A stretch of 64,000 bases of DNA, taken from NCBI RefSeq assembly GCF_004135975.1, contig NZ_CP026538.1:2604001-2668000 (forward strand). Reading direction: 5' to 3'. Origin of the DNA: Solidesulfovibrio carbinolicus. GTDB taxonomy: Bacteria; Desulfobacterota; Desulfovibrionia; Desulfovibrionales; Desulfovibrionaceae. This document shows positions 1-8,095 of the stretch, in pieces (the stretch's first letter is position 1; every line of letters starts with the position of its first letter). Under the pieces are notes generated by a model. It was not told the DNA's origin. It saw only the letters and a list, made by a program, of their open reading frames with translations, and searched no databases. Both the position numbers and the translations under genes were made by a program.

Positions 1-948
1 CAGCGAACCGCGCAGGGTGTCGGCGGCCCGGATAAAATGGTTGTCGGCGCTTTGGATCTGGGAGGACTGCAAGGTCAGGACATCGGCGGTGAAAGCGGCC
101 AGTTCCTCCAGGGTCGACGAGTCGGCCGTCGTATCGACCTCGGCGGCGAGCATGGCCGCGGTTTCCCCGATGGCCTGCTCGGCATGCTCGACCTGCTGAC
201 GCACGATGTCGTGAAATTGCATGGAACGCACGGCCTGACCGAGGTCGGCGGCAATGTCGCCGGCGCTGCGCGTGAGCTCCTGGGAAATGTCAACGGAACA
301 GGAGGCCATCTCGGCCAGAGCCTTGATGTTAGCCCCAAGCTCCCGCACGATGACCTCGTGGCACTGTTCCTGGGTGCCGAGGATGGTCATGTTGCGCTGC
401 CGGGCCGAGCCGACGTGTCCGCGCAGGGTTTCGATGCGCCCGGCGATGCCGGCGCAGTGGCTGACGATCTGGTTGGCAAGCTTTTCCACGTCGTCGGCCA
501 GGGTGGTGAACCCCCGGCCATCGGCTCCAAGCCGGGCGCTCTCAATGCGCGTGGCGATGCCAAGCATACTCAAGTGTTTAACTATCTTGGAGAATTCCGA
601 CAAAATGGCGGAGAGTTCATCGACGATGACCACCACGGCATCAATCTCGTCCAGGCTCTGGCGGCCGGCGGCCCGGGCGGCCTCGTTGGTCAAGCTCTCC
701 AGTTCGGCGGACAGAGCGCGCAGCCGGTCGTGCATGTCCTGGGCCGAGCTGCACGACACCAGTTCCTGGGCGTTTTGGGCAATGCTCTCGCAACTGCCCT
801 GCAGCCCGTACAAGGCCTCGCCGAGATCCAGAAAATCCTGTTCCCGGGCCTTGACGGCGCTGCTTAAGCCATGACCGGCTCTGTCCAAGCTGACACGGCA
901 CTGCCGCAACATGCCCTTGGCGTCGGCGAGCTGGATCGTATCGGCCAT
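1..948 (-). CDS. Soluble methyl-accepting chemotaxis-like protein (partial, C-terminus beyond window)
   Basis: The reading frame is open from the ATG at 946-948 to the window edge, giving 316 codons with no stop. A GGGTAGG ribosome site precedes the start. The protein has no signal peptide or membrane segment and is rich in heptad-like helices. Around residues 150-175 it carries ATRIESARLGADGRGF followed by TTLADDVEKLA, a variant of the hairpin-tip signature of chemoreceptor signalling domains (canonical form [15 protein letters not shown]). It is therefore probably a cytoplasmic chemoreceptor-like signalling protein. The ligand is unknown, and the C-terminus lies outside the window. The family call is good; the function in chemotaxis is inferred. 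Confidence 0.75.
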   Translation of the reverse strand, partial: MADTIQLADAKGMLRQCRVSLDRAGHGLSSAVKAREQDFLDLGEALYGLQGSCESIAQNAQELVSCSSAQDMHDRLRALSAELESLTNEAARAAGRQSLDEIDAVVVIVDELSAILSEFSKIVKHLSMLGIATRIESARLGADGRGFTTLADDVEKLANQIVSHCAGIAGRIETLRGHVGSARQRNMTILGTQEQCHEVIVRELGANIKALAEMASCSVDISQELTRSAGDIAADLGQAVRSMQFHDIVRQQVEHAEQAIGETAAMLAAEVDTTADSSTLEELAAFTADVLTLQSSQIQSADNHFIRAADTLRGSL

Positions 949-1093
949 GTGCCTACCCTTGTCCCGGTTTTTTACGACGCCCTGACCCGCCAGCGCCTAT
1001 GCGGCGCCGCCGGACCGGCAGCCTCTCCCGTGCGGGGAGTCCTCATCTAGGAGAAAACTGCCACGTTTTTCGGGAAAGAGCAAAGCGTTCTTG

Positions 1094-1684
1094 TCACACG
1101 CCGCCGCGACGACGACGCAAGGCCTTGCGCAGCCAAATGCCGCAGGCGACCAAAGCGACAACGCCCAGTATGGCCAATTGAGCGTGATGCACGTTGTCAA
1201 GCACCCGGGTCAGGACATTTTCCAACAAACTGCCGAAGCCGTAGCCGATGAGCGCGAAGGCGACGGCCCAAATGGCCGCGCCGATGGTATTGAGCAAGAA
1301 GAACTTGAGTACGGAAATCTCGGCCGTGCCGAGGACGAAGGGCGTAAGGTTGCGCAGGCCATAAAAAAAGCGGAAGGTCAGGATAAGCACTTCATGGTAT
1401 TTATTGAGCATGGCATGGACCCGGTCGGCCCTGGCGCGCCATTTCTCACTGCGAGCAACGAGTTTTCGCCCGTAGTGACGGCCGATGAAAAAGGCGGTCT
1501 GGTCGCCGGCCAAGCTGCCGCAAAAGGCGCACAAGATCACCAGGCGCAAATCAAGATTGAATTCCGGGGATTGGGCAGCGAACCCGGCCAGAAGGAGGAT
1601 GGTTTCGCCCTCCAAAAAGGTGCCTATGAAAAGCGCCAAATACCCGTACTGGGCAATCAATTCCTTCATGAATTCTATGGACAT
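1094..1684 (-). CDS. DedA family integral membrane protein
   Basis: 196 aa, normal length for DedA/SNARE-associated (VTT-domain) proteins. The N-terminal FIGTFLEGETILLLAGF and the central FRFFYGLRNLTPFVLG are typical of the family, in which Glu and Arg residues sit in re-entrant loops. Hydrophobic segments lie near residues 12-30, 45-65, 130-160 and 168-186, and the C-terminus is Arg-rich. DedA proteins are inner-membrane transporters or flippases linked to lipid carrier recycling and membrane homeostasis; the exact substrate here cannot be read from sequence. It is transcribed divergently from the downstream histidine kinase. Confidence 0.88.
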   Translation of the reverse strand: MSIEFMKELIAQYGYLALFIGTFLEGETILLLAGFAAQSPEFNLDLRLVILCAFCGSLAGDQTAFFIGRHYGRKLVARSEKWRARADRVHAMLNKYHEVLILTFRFFYGLRNLTPFVLGTAEISVLKFFLLNTIGAAIWAVAFALIGYGFGSLLENVLTRVLDNVHHAQLAILGVVALVACGIWLRKALRRRRGGV

Positions 1685-1876
1685 GAAATAGCGCCCCCGT
1701 CATGGCTCCCCACTTGGCGGGAGCGTGGTTTTGACTCGTGAGAAGTATGCGCTTCCCGCGTCTGTGTCCACCGGTTGCCCCGGGGAAATCACGACGTTGC
1801 GCATCATCCGTGGAATCACTTGAAATGGGCAGCATCCTCTGCCATCATGGGCCACGATCAACCTTTACCAAAGATT

Positions 1877-3013
1877 ATGACGCACTTTAGCGACATCATT
1901 GCCCAAAACGTTGTCGAAAGCCTGCCGGTGGGCCTGCTCATCGTGGACCATGCCGGGGCTTTCACCACGGTCAATCCGGCTGCGGCAACCATTTTGGGAT
2001 ACTCCAGGCAACAGTTGCTCGGACGCGGCTGGGGCGATTTGTTTTTTGAAAACGAGGCCAACGCCCGATTCAATCAAATCGTCATGGACGTCATTCAAAA
2101 TGAGCTGGTGGGCCTGTGCCGGGTGGTGCCTTACGCCGCTCCGGACGGCAGACTGCTTGAACTCTCCATCACCAGTTCCTATCTGTCCGGAGGCAGCAAC
2201 ACTGCCGGCGTGGTGGTCATTTTGCACGACCTCACGGAACTCTCCCGAATGCAGCGCCGCGAAACCGACATGCTCAAGGAGGTCAACCGGATCCAGCAGG
2301 AAAAAATCCGGGGACTCAACAAGCTGGCCGCCTCGGTGGCCCATCAAATCCGCAACCCGGCCTTCGCCATCGGCGGCTTCGCCTCGCGCCTGGCCCGCCA
2401 GCTCGCAAGCCTGGGCATAGACTCATCCTACCCGGGCATCATTCTCGACGAGGCCAAACGCCTGGAGACCCTGGTGCGCACCGTGGGCCGGTTTGCCGCC
2501 CTGGGTCCGGCGCGGCCCCAGCCGGTCCGGCTGGCCGAGGTGGCGGACCAGGCCATGAAGCTGGCCCAGACCCTTGCGTCCGGCCAGGCGGCCGGCGCCG
2601 TCTGGCGTTTCGACCTGCCGGAAGTCCAGCTCGTGGTCGACCGGGACCAGATCGCCGGCGCCCTGGCCGAACTCTTCCGCAACAGCCTGGAATGCGCCGC
2701 CCCCGGTCCCGTGACCATCGATCTGACGGCCGCCGCCGAGGGCGAACGCCTGGAGCTGGCCGTCACCGACGACGGCCCCGGGATCAGGCCGGCCGACGCG
2801 CCCCATGTTTTCGACCCGTTCTATTCCGGCCGGCCCGACAAGGCCGGCATGGGCCTGACCCTGGCCCAGGAGATCGTGCTTGAACACAACGGTAGCCTGG
2901 TCCTGGACTCCGGCCATGTCGGCGGAGCCAGGTTCGTCTTGACCATTCCGCGCTTTCCCAGCCACCTCATGTCCCGCCTGGAAGAACCGGAACCAGCGGC
3001 CTCGGGCGCCTGA
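1877..3013 (+). CDS. PAS-domain sensor histidine kinase (cytoplasmic)
   Basis: About 378 aa. A PAS domain covers residues 5-120 (VVESLPVGLLIVDHAG near the start). A HisKA-like dimerisation helix follows with the phospho-acceptor His in LAASVAHQIRNPAFAIGG, then an HATPase_c domain with the N box (ELFRNSLECA), G1 box (DDGPGI) and GMGLTLAQEI. There is no transmembrane helix, so it senses a cytoplasmic signal. The start is uncertain: the frame opens at a TTG at 1775, with ATG at 1847 and 1877. I chose 1877 because PAS homology begins immediately after it. No receiver partner is adjacent; the cheD and HDOD genes follow in the same direction. Confidence 0.85.
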   Translation: MTHFSDIIAQNVVESLPVGLLIVDHAGAFTTVNPAAATILGYSRQQLLGRGWGDLFFENEANARFNQIVMDVIQNELVGLCRVVPYAAPDGRLLELSITSSYLSGGSNTAGVVVILHDLTELSRMQRRETDMLKEVNRIQQEKIRGLNKLAASVAHQIRNPAFAIGGFASRLARQLASLGIDSSYPGIILDEAKRLETLVRTVGRFAALGPARPQPVRLAEVADQAMKLAQTLASGQAAGAVWRFDLPEVQLVVDRDQIAGALAELFRNSLECAAPGPVTIDLTAAAEGERLELAVTDDGPGIRPADAPHVFDPFYSGRPDKAGMGLTLAQEIVLEHNGSLVLDSGHVGGARFVLTIPRFPSHLMSRLEEPEPAASGA

Positions 3014-3114
3014 TCTCCCCCGGCCTTGTCCTTGGCGTCGATTCCGGCTAGTTGACGACAGCGCCCTGCCCCGACACCCAAACTTCCTTCAGGAACCGTC
3101 GCCGAACAGCATTT

Positions 3115-3588
3115 ATGGAGATTGTCGTCAACATCTCCGACATGAAGGTCACCAACCGCGCCAGGGACGTCCTCGTCACCCATGCCCTTGGGTCGTGCCT
3201 GGGCCTTGCCGCCTACGATCCCGTCGCCGGCGTGGCCGGGCTCATCCATTGCCTGCTGCCCTTGGCCAGGGACGTCAAGGCGCCGATCAAAAATCCCTTC
3301 ATGTACGTCAACACCGGCGTACCCCAGATGATACGGGCCATGTACGGGCGCGGCGCGACCCGGGACAACCTGGTGCTCAAAGCCGCCGGCTGCGGCCGCA
3401 TGATGCACATCTCCAACCAGTTCGACACCGGGGCCAGCAATGTAGCGGCGCTTAAAAAGCTGTTGCAGGTCAACGACATGCGCCTTTCGGCCGAGGACGT
3501 GGGCGGCACCATTCCGCGAACCATGCGCCTTTTCGCGGACACGGGCCGGATCGTGATCTCATCGTGCGGGAGGTCCTGGGAATTATGA
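3115..3588 (+). CDS. cheD: Chemotaxis protein CheD (probable glutamine deamidase)
   Basis: 157 aa. HALGSCLGLAAYDP, GLIHCLLPLA and the downstream LVLKAAGCGRMM are the CheD signature, with the catalytic Cys in GSC and His in GLIHC. CheD deamidates selected glutamines of chemoreceptors and can pair with the CheY-P phosphatase CheC; no cheC is in this window. The start at 3115 was chosen because homology begins at MEIVVNISDM; an upstream TTG at 3052 is unlikely. It overlaps the next gene by 4 bases (ATGA), implying translational coupling to the HDOD protein. Confidence 0.85.
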   Translation: MEIVVNISDMKVTNRARDVLVTHALGSCLGLAAYDPVAGVAGLIHCLLPLARDVKAPIKNPFMYVNTGVPQMIRAMYGRGATRDNLVLKAAGCGRMMHISNQFDTGASNVAALKKLLQVNDMRLSAEDVGGTIPRTMRLFADTGRIVISSCGRSWEL

Positions 3589-4439
3589 GCCGTCGCGAGG
3601 AAATCCTTCAAAAGGCCATGGCCATCCCCAACATGCCCATGCCGGTGCAAAAGGTCTTGGCCTACATCGGCAACCCCGACGCCGACCTGCGCCAGTTGGC
3701 CAAGATCATCGAATTCGACCCGGGGCTGACGGTCAATGTCCTGCGCATGGCCAATTCCTCATTTTTCGGCGGCGGCGCCAAGGTCTCCACGGTCAAGGAA
3801 GCGCTCATGCGCCTGGGCCTTGGGCGTCTCTACCAACTTGTCATCGCCTCGGGCGTGGCTCCCATGGCCCGCTACGCCATCAAGGGCTACGGTCTGCGTC
3901 CCGGGGAACTCCTGGAACATTCCGTGGCCGTGGCCGTGGCCTCCGAGACCCTGGCCCGCGAACTGGGCGTAGGTGCCCCGCCCTATACGTTTACCGCCGG
4001 CCTGCTCGTCAATATCGGCAAGACCATCATGGGTTCTTTTCTGGAAGTCGATGCCGCGCCCATCCTGACCCTGGCCCACGAACAGCAAATTTCCTTCGAG
4101 CAGGCCGAGGAGCTCATCCTTGGCATCAACCATGCCGAACTCGGCGCGCTGTTGCTCGAAAAGTGGGGCATCCCCACGCCCATCGTCAATGTGGTGCGCT
4201 ATCGCCTGCGCCCCGACGAGAGTCCCGAACCCGATCTCGCCCTGGATCTTGTGCATGTGGGCGACGTCATCGCCAAAATGACCGGCATCGGCATGGGCAT
4301 CGACGGCTTGCAATACGCGCCGTCCGAAGCCGCCTTCGCCCGCCTGGATGTCTCGCCGCAACAGATGGAAAACGTCATGGTCGCCATCCTTGAGCAGATC
4401 GCCGAGGTCCGCGACATCCTCATGGAAAACACGTTGTAA
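3585..4439 (+). CDS. HDOD domain signalling protein
   Basis: 284 aa. The HDOD domain spans roughly residues 20-215, recognised by FDPGLTVNVLRMANSSFF, STVKEALMRLGLGRL and later the NHAELGALLLEKWGIP region. HDOD domains resemble HD phosphohydrolases but lack the catalytic metal ligands and act as protein-interaction modules in signalling, often near chemotaxis or c-di-GMP genes. The start at 3585 overlaps the cheD stop in an ATGA arrangement, which strongly suggests a two-gene unit with cheD. Specific partners are unknown. Confidence 0.85.
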   Translation: MSRREEILQKAMAIPNMPMPVQKVLAYIGNPDADLRQLAKIIEFDPGLTVNVLRMANSSFFGGGAKVSTVKEALMRLGLGRLYQLVIASGVAPMARYAIKGYGLRPGELLEHSVAVAVASETLARELGVGAPPYTFTAGLLVNIGKTIMGSFLEVDAAPILTLAHEQQISFEQAEELILGINHAELGALLLEKWGIPTPIVNVVRYRLRPDESPEPDLALDLVHVGDVIAKMTGIGMGIDGLQYAPSEAAFARLDVSPQQMENVMVAILEQIAEVRDILMENTL

Positions 4440-4450
4440 GCAGGAGTTGC

Positions 4451-5251
4451 ATGACTCGATCCGCCCATTCCCTGCGCACCCGCGATCTTGGCTACGCCCA
4501 GCGCGTCTGCGTGGCCAAAGCCGGCAAGCTCATGATGCAGACCGGCCAGCTTGCTCCCCGAGCCCGGGTGGGTCTGGCCGTGTCCGGCGGCGTCGACAGC
4601 CTGGTCATGCTGGCCGTCATGGCCATCCGCCGGCGCATCGTCCCTTTTCCCGTGGAACTGCTGCTGCTGCACGTAAACCCCGGCTTCGACCCGCACAACC
4701 ATGCCCCCCTTGCCGAATTGTGCGCCGACCTGGGCGTTCCCGCCCACATTGAAGTCACGGACTTTGGCCCGCGCGCCTTTTCCGAGGAAAACAAGAAGAA
4801 TTCACCGTGTTTCTACTGCGCCTGGCTGCGCCGCAAACGGCTGTTCGATCTGTGCGCCCGCTACAACCTGAGCCATCTGGCTTTCGGCCACAACGCCGAC
4901 GACCTGGCCGCAACGTTTTTCCTCAATCTCTTCCAGAACGGCCGGGTGGACGGCCTGTCCGGCCGGGAATCGTTTTTCGGCGGCCGCCTGACGGTCATCC
5001 GGCCGCTGCTCCTCGTGGACAAGCCCACCATCGTCCGGGCGGCCAAGGCCTGGGAACTGCCGGTTTTTGCCAACCCCTGCCCCATGGCCGGCAAATCCAT
5101 GCGCCACGAGGCCGAGACCTGGGTCCGCACCATCTGCGCCGGCGGCAAGAAGCGCGGGGTTAACCTCCATCATGCTCTGGGCCGTTGGCAACTCGGCAAG
5201 GACGCCCTGCCCGACCCTGAAACGGCCCCGGACGCGGCCGGCGAGGCGTAG
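4451..5251 (+). CDS. TtcA-family PP-loop ATPase, tRNA 2-thiolation protein
   Basis: 266 aa. The PP-loop SGGVDSLVMLAV binds ATP. SPCFYCAWLRRKR supplies a CxxC pair and NPCPMAGKS a third Cys, the layout of TtcA enzymes that carry a [4Fe-4S] cluster and insert sulfur at position 32 (2-thiocytidine) of tRNA. FGHNADDLAATFFLNLF is also diagnostic of the family. An AGGAG site lies upstream of the ATG. It could alternatively be another TtcA/TtuA-like thiolase, so I withhold the gene symbol. It sits between the HDOD gene and an M23 peptidase with short gaps. Confidence 0.8.
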   Translation: MTRSAHSLRTRDLGYAQRVCVAKAGKLMMQTGQLAPRARVGLAVSGGVDSLVMLAVMAIRRRIVPFPVELLLLHVNPGFDPHNHAPLAELCADLGVPAHIEVTDFGPRAFSEENKKNSPCFYCAWLRRKRLFDLCARYNLSHLAFGHNADDLAATFFLNLFQNGRVDGLSGRESFFGGRLTVIRPLLLVDKPTIVRAAKAWELPVFANPCPMAGKSMRHEAETWVRTICAGGKKRGVNLHHALGRWQLGKDALPDPETAPDAAGEA

Positions 5252-5259
5252 CAGGCAGC

Positions 5260-6153
5260 ATGTTTCGCCATTACCAGCTCGTCATCTTCCGTGACCACCA
5301 CGGCGCATATCGCAAGCTGCGCTTTCGGGGCTGGCTTTTCGCGCTGATGCTCCTGGCCCTGGCGGCGTTGGTGGCCGGCGACGTTTATCTTGTGAAATAT
5401 TATTATAATTATAAACGGATGGAGCGCGAGCTGGCCGAATGGGAGGCCCGGGGCCAGGACCAGAACGCCCAGCTCGTCAGCCTGTCCGACAAGGTCAAGG
5501 CCCTGGAGACCGACCTGGCCCGCATCCGCGGGTTCGACGCCAAACTGCGGCGCATGGTCAACCTCGATCAGGAGCCCCGGGACGTGTCGCCGGAGGGCGA
5601 GGTAAAGGACTTCGACAAGAAGTACCTGCCACTGTACCGCCAGGAAATGCTTGGCCGAAAACTCCACCAGTTCCTGGGCGAGCTGCGCGATCAGACCGCC
5701 CTGGAACTGGCCCGGCAGCAGGAACTGGCGACCCTGGTCGAAACCGCTGGCGTGCGCCTGACCGCCCTGCCGACCAGTTGGCCCGTGGCCGGCTGGATCG
5801 CCGCCCCTTTTGGCGAACGGGTGTCGCCCTTTACCGGCAAGAAGGAATTCCACAAAGGCATGGACATCGCCGCTCCCGTGGGCACGGAAGTAAAGGCCCC
5901 GGGCGAGGGCACGGTCGCCTTCGCCGGCGAGACCGACGATGGCGGCTTTACCGTGGTCATCGACCATCAAGGCGGCCTGTCCGCCTCTTTCGGCCATATG
6001 CGCGACGTGCTCGTGACCAAGGGCCAGGCCGTGGCCAAGGGGCAAATCATCGGCCATGTGGGCGACTCCGGCCAGGCCAGCGGGCCGCATCTGCACTACG
6101 AAACCCGTCTCTACGGCGTGCCGGTCAACCCCATGCGCTACATCCTGGAGTAG
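5260..6153 (+). CDS. Membrane-anchored M23 (LytM) peptidase
   Basis: 297 aa. A single transmembrane helix lies at about residues 26-46, followed by a coiled coil (residues 50-100), a spacer, and a C-terminal Peptidase_M23 domain at about 190-295. The domain contains FHKGMDIAAPVGTEVKAP, with the first His and Asp zinc ligands, and GPHLHYETRLYG, the HxH motif. Such proteins cleave peptidoglycan crosslinks or regulate amidases in the periplasm. The gene lies 8 bases after the TtcA-like gene and 38 bases before fliR, so it may be co-transcribed with flagellar export genes; a role in remodelling the wall for the flagellum is inference. Confidence 0.87.
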   Translation: MFRHYQLVIFRDHHGAYRKLRFRGWLFALMLLALAALVAGDVYLVKYYYNYKRMERELAEWEARGQDQNAQLVSLSDKVKALETDLARIRGFDAKLRRMVNLDQEPRDVSPEGEVKDFDKKYLPLYRQEMLGRKLHQFLGELRDQTALELARQQELATLVETAGVRLTALPTSWPVAGWIAAPFGERVSPFTGKKEFHKGMDIAAPVGTEVKAPGEGTVAFAGETDDGGFTVVIDHQGGLSASFGHMRDVLVTKGQAVAKGQIIGHVGDSGQASGPHLHYETRLYGVPVNPMRYILE

Positions 6154-6191
6154 CGGCCGGAACTTGGTCCGGCTTTTGCTAACCCCCCGCC

Positions 6192-6971
6192 ATGGACCTG
6201 TTCCATTTCAACCCGGCCACGGTCTTCAGTTTTCTGCTGACCTTCATGCGCTTAAGCGTCGTGGTCTTCATGCTGCCCTTTTACGGGGCCACGCTCATTC
6301 CCAACGTCGTCAAGGCCTCGTTTTGCCTGGTGTTGTCCATGGCCCTGTGGCCGCGCCTGGCTTTTGTCGGCACGGCTTTGCCAGCCAGCCCCTGGACCAT
6401 CGGGCTCATGTTTCTCGGCGAAGTGCTCATCGGGCTTATACTCGACATTCTGGTGCGCCTGCTGTTTTCCGCCGCCCAGGCCGCCGGCGCCATCATGGGC
6501 TTCTCCATGGGTTTTTCCCTCATGAACAGCGTCGATCCCATGACCGGCGCATCGGAATCGGGTCTGGGGCACCTCATGAGCCAGGTGGCCACCATGCTCT
6601 TTTTGTGCTTGAACGGTCATCTCTTTCTGCTCTCCGCCCTGGCCCAGAGCTTCGAAATGGTGCCGCCGGGAGGGCTGCTCATCAACGCCGCCGTGGGCGA
6701 ACACCTCATTGTCTTCACTGGTCAGCTGTTCGTCATGGCCATCAAGATTGCCGCGCCCATCCTGGCCTCCATCTTTCTCGTCGATCTGGCCCTGGCCCTG
6801 GTGGCCCGGGCCGCGCCCCAGATGAACGTGCTTTTTATCGGCTTTCCCCTCAAAGTCAGCGTGGGTTTTTTGTTCATGACCATGGTCTTCGCGGCCATGA
6901 CCGTTGTCATCGAGAATTTCCTGCTCGACCTCGAACCCATGTTCCGGCTGGTGCTCAAGGCCTCAAGCTGA
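6192..6971 (+). CDS. fliR: Flagellar export apparatus protein FliR
   Basis: 259 aa, with several hydrophobic helices throughout and the family pattern LTFMRLSVVVFMLPFYGA near the N-terminus, followed by MGFSMGFSLMNSVDPM. FliR forms the export gate with FliP and FliQ at the base of the flagellum in the inner membrane. flhB and flhA follow immediately (18- and 32-base gaps), the usual order. fliP and fliQ are not in the window. There is no strong ribosome site before the ATG, so translation may depend on upstream coupling. Confidence 0.93.
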   Translation: MDLFHFNPATVFSFLLTFMRLSVVVFMLPFYGATLIPNVVKASFCLVLSMALWPRLAFVGTALPASPWTIGLMFLGEVLIGLILDILVRLLFSAAQAAGAIMGFSMGFSLMNSVDPMTGASESGLGHLMSQVATMLFLCLNGHLFLLSALAQSFEMVPPGGLLINAAVGEHLIVFTGQLFVMAIKIAAPILASIFLVDLALALVARAAPQMNVLFIGFPLKVSVGFLFMTMVFAAMTVVIENFLLDLEPMFRLVLKASS

Positions 6972-6989
6972 CGCCGCAAAGGGGCCGCC

Positions 6990-8063
6990 ATGGCCAGAGA
7001 TCCCAGTAAAACAGAAAAAGCCACCCCAAAACGGGAAAGCAAAGCCCGTGAAAAGGGGTCGGTGCCGCGCAGTCAGGAACTGCCCAAGCTCACCGTCCTC
7101 GTGGCCGGCCTTCTCACCGTGCGCTTCACCATAGGAACCATCAACGAACAGATGCAGGAGATCTACCGCACCTTTCTGGGCGGCCGCCTGGACTTTGGCG
7201 GCACGACCGACGACGTAGCGGCGCTGATGTGGAGCCTTTCGGCCAAGCTGGCCATCATGCTCCTGCCCCTGCTCCTGGTCATGGCCGTGGTCGCCTTCGT
7301 CACCCAGCGCCTCCAGGTCGGCGAGGTTTGGCGACCCAAGATATTCGAACCAGACTTCAGCAACATCCTTAATCCCCTGCAAGGTCTCCAACGGATGCTC
7401 ATCAGCACCCAAACCATCGTGAATCTGGCCAAACAAACGGCCATGGCCTTCGCCATTTCCTTGGTGCCGTATCTGATCCTTCGCAAGCGGTTCAACGAAT
7501 TCCTGCCGCTGTTCTATCAGAGCGTAGACAACATTGCGCTGTTTCTTTTGGATAATGGCTTTGACATGGTGCTTTACACCTTGTTGCCCATGTTTGTCAT
7601 CGCCATTCTGGATGTCTGGTACACGCGCTGGGATTATGCCGAAAACCTGAAAATGACCAAAGATGAAGTCAAGGACGAGTACAAGCAATCTTTTGGCGAC
7701 CCTCATGTCAAACAGCAACAAAAGCGCAAGATGATGGAAGTCATGCAGCGTCGAATGCTTCAGGACGTGCCAAAGGCTGACGTTGTCATCACCAACCCGA
7801 CCCATATTGCTTGCGCCCTGCGCTACAACCCCATGGAATCGCCCGCCCCCATGCTCCTGGCCAAGGGGGCCGACTTCATGGCCGAGAAGATCAAGGACAT
7901 CGCCAAGGAGCACAAGGTGCCCATCCGCGAGAACAAGCCCTTGGCACAGGCCTTGTATAAGAACGTGGAAATCGGCCAGGTCATCCCCGAGGATCTCTAC
8001 CAGGCGGTCGCCTCGATCCTGGCCCAACTCGACAAGTTCCGGCGTTTCAACCGTCCTCGCTGA
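6990..8063 (+). CDS. flhB: Flagellar export apparatus switch protein FlhB
   Basis: 357 aa. The charged N-terminus (EKATPKRESKAREKGSVPRS) is followed by four hydrophobic segments between about residues 30 and 205. The cytoplasmic domain contains the self-cleavage motif NPTH (in VVITNPTHIACALRY), which switches substrate specificity from rod/hook to filament subunits. It lies between fliR and flhA in a compact export operon. Length and motifs are canonical. Confidence 0.95.
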   Translation: MARDPSKTEKATPKRESKAREKGSVPRSQELPKLTVLVAGLLTVRFTIGTINEQMQEIYRTFLGGRLDFGGTTDDVAALMWSLSAKLAIMLLPLLLVMAVVAFVTQRLQVGEVWRPKIFEPDFSNILNPLQGLQRMLISTQTIVNLAKQTAMAFAISLVPYLILRKRFNEFLPLFYQSVDNIALFLLDNGFDMVLYTLLPMFVIAILDVWYTRWDYAENLKMTKDEVKDEYKQSFGDPHVKQQQKRKMMEVMQRRMLQDVPKADVVITNPTHIACALRYNPMESPAPMLLAKGADFMAEKIKDIAKEHKVPIRENKPLAQALYKNVEIGQVIPEDLYQAVASILAQLDKFRRFNRPR

Positions 8064-8095
8064 GGCGGCGGCGGGCCGAAAAGGGTGTCAAAATC

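Noticed and set aside
1023-1039. Small hairpin CTCTCCCG/CGGGGAG between the first two genes
   Set aside because: Short stem without a T-run on either strand; not enough for a terminator call.
6165-6180. Sigma-54-like TGGTCCG-N4-TTGCT before fliR
   Set aside because: One mismatch only, but the transcription start would fall on the fliR ATG, leaving no ribosome site.
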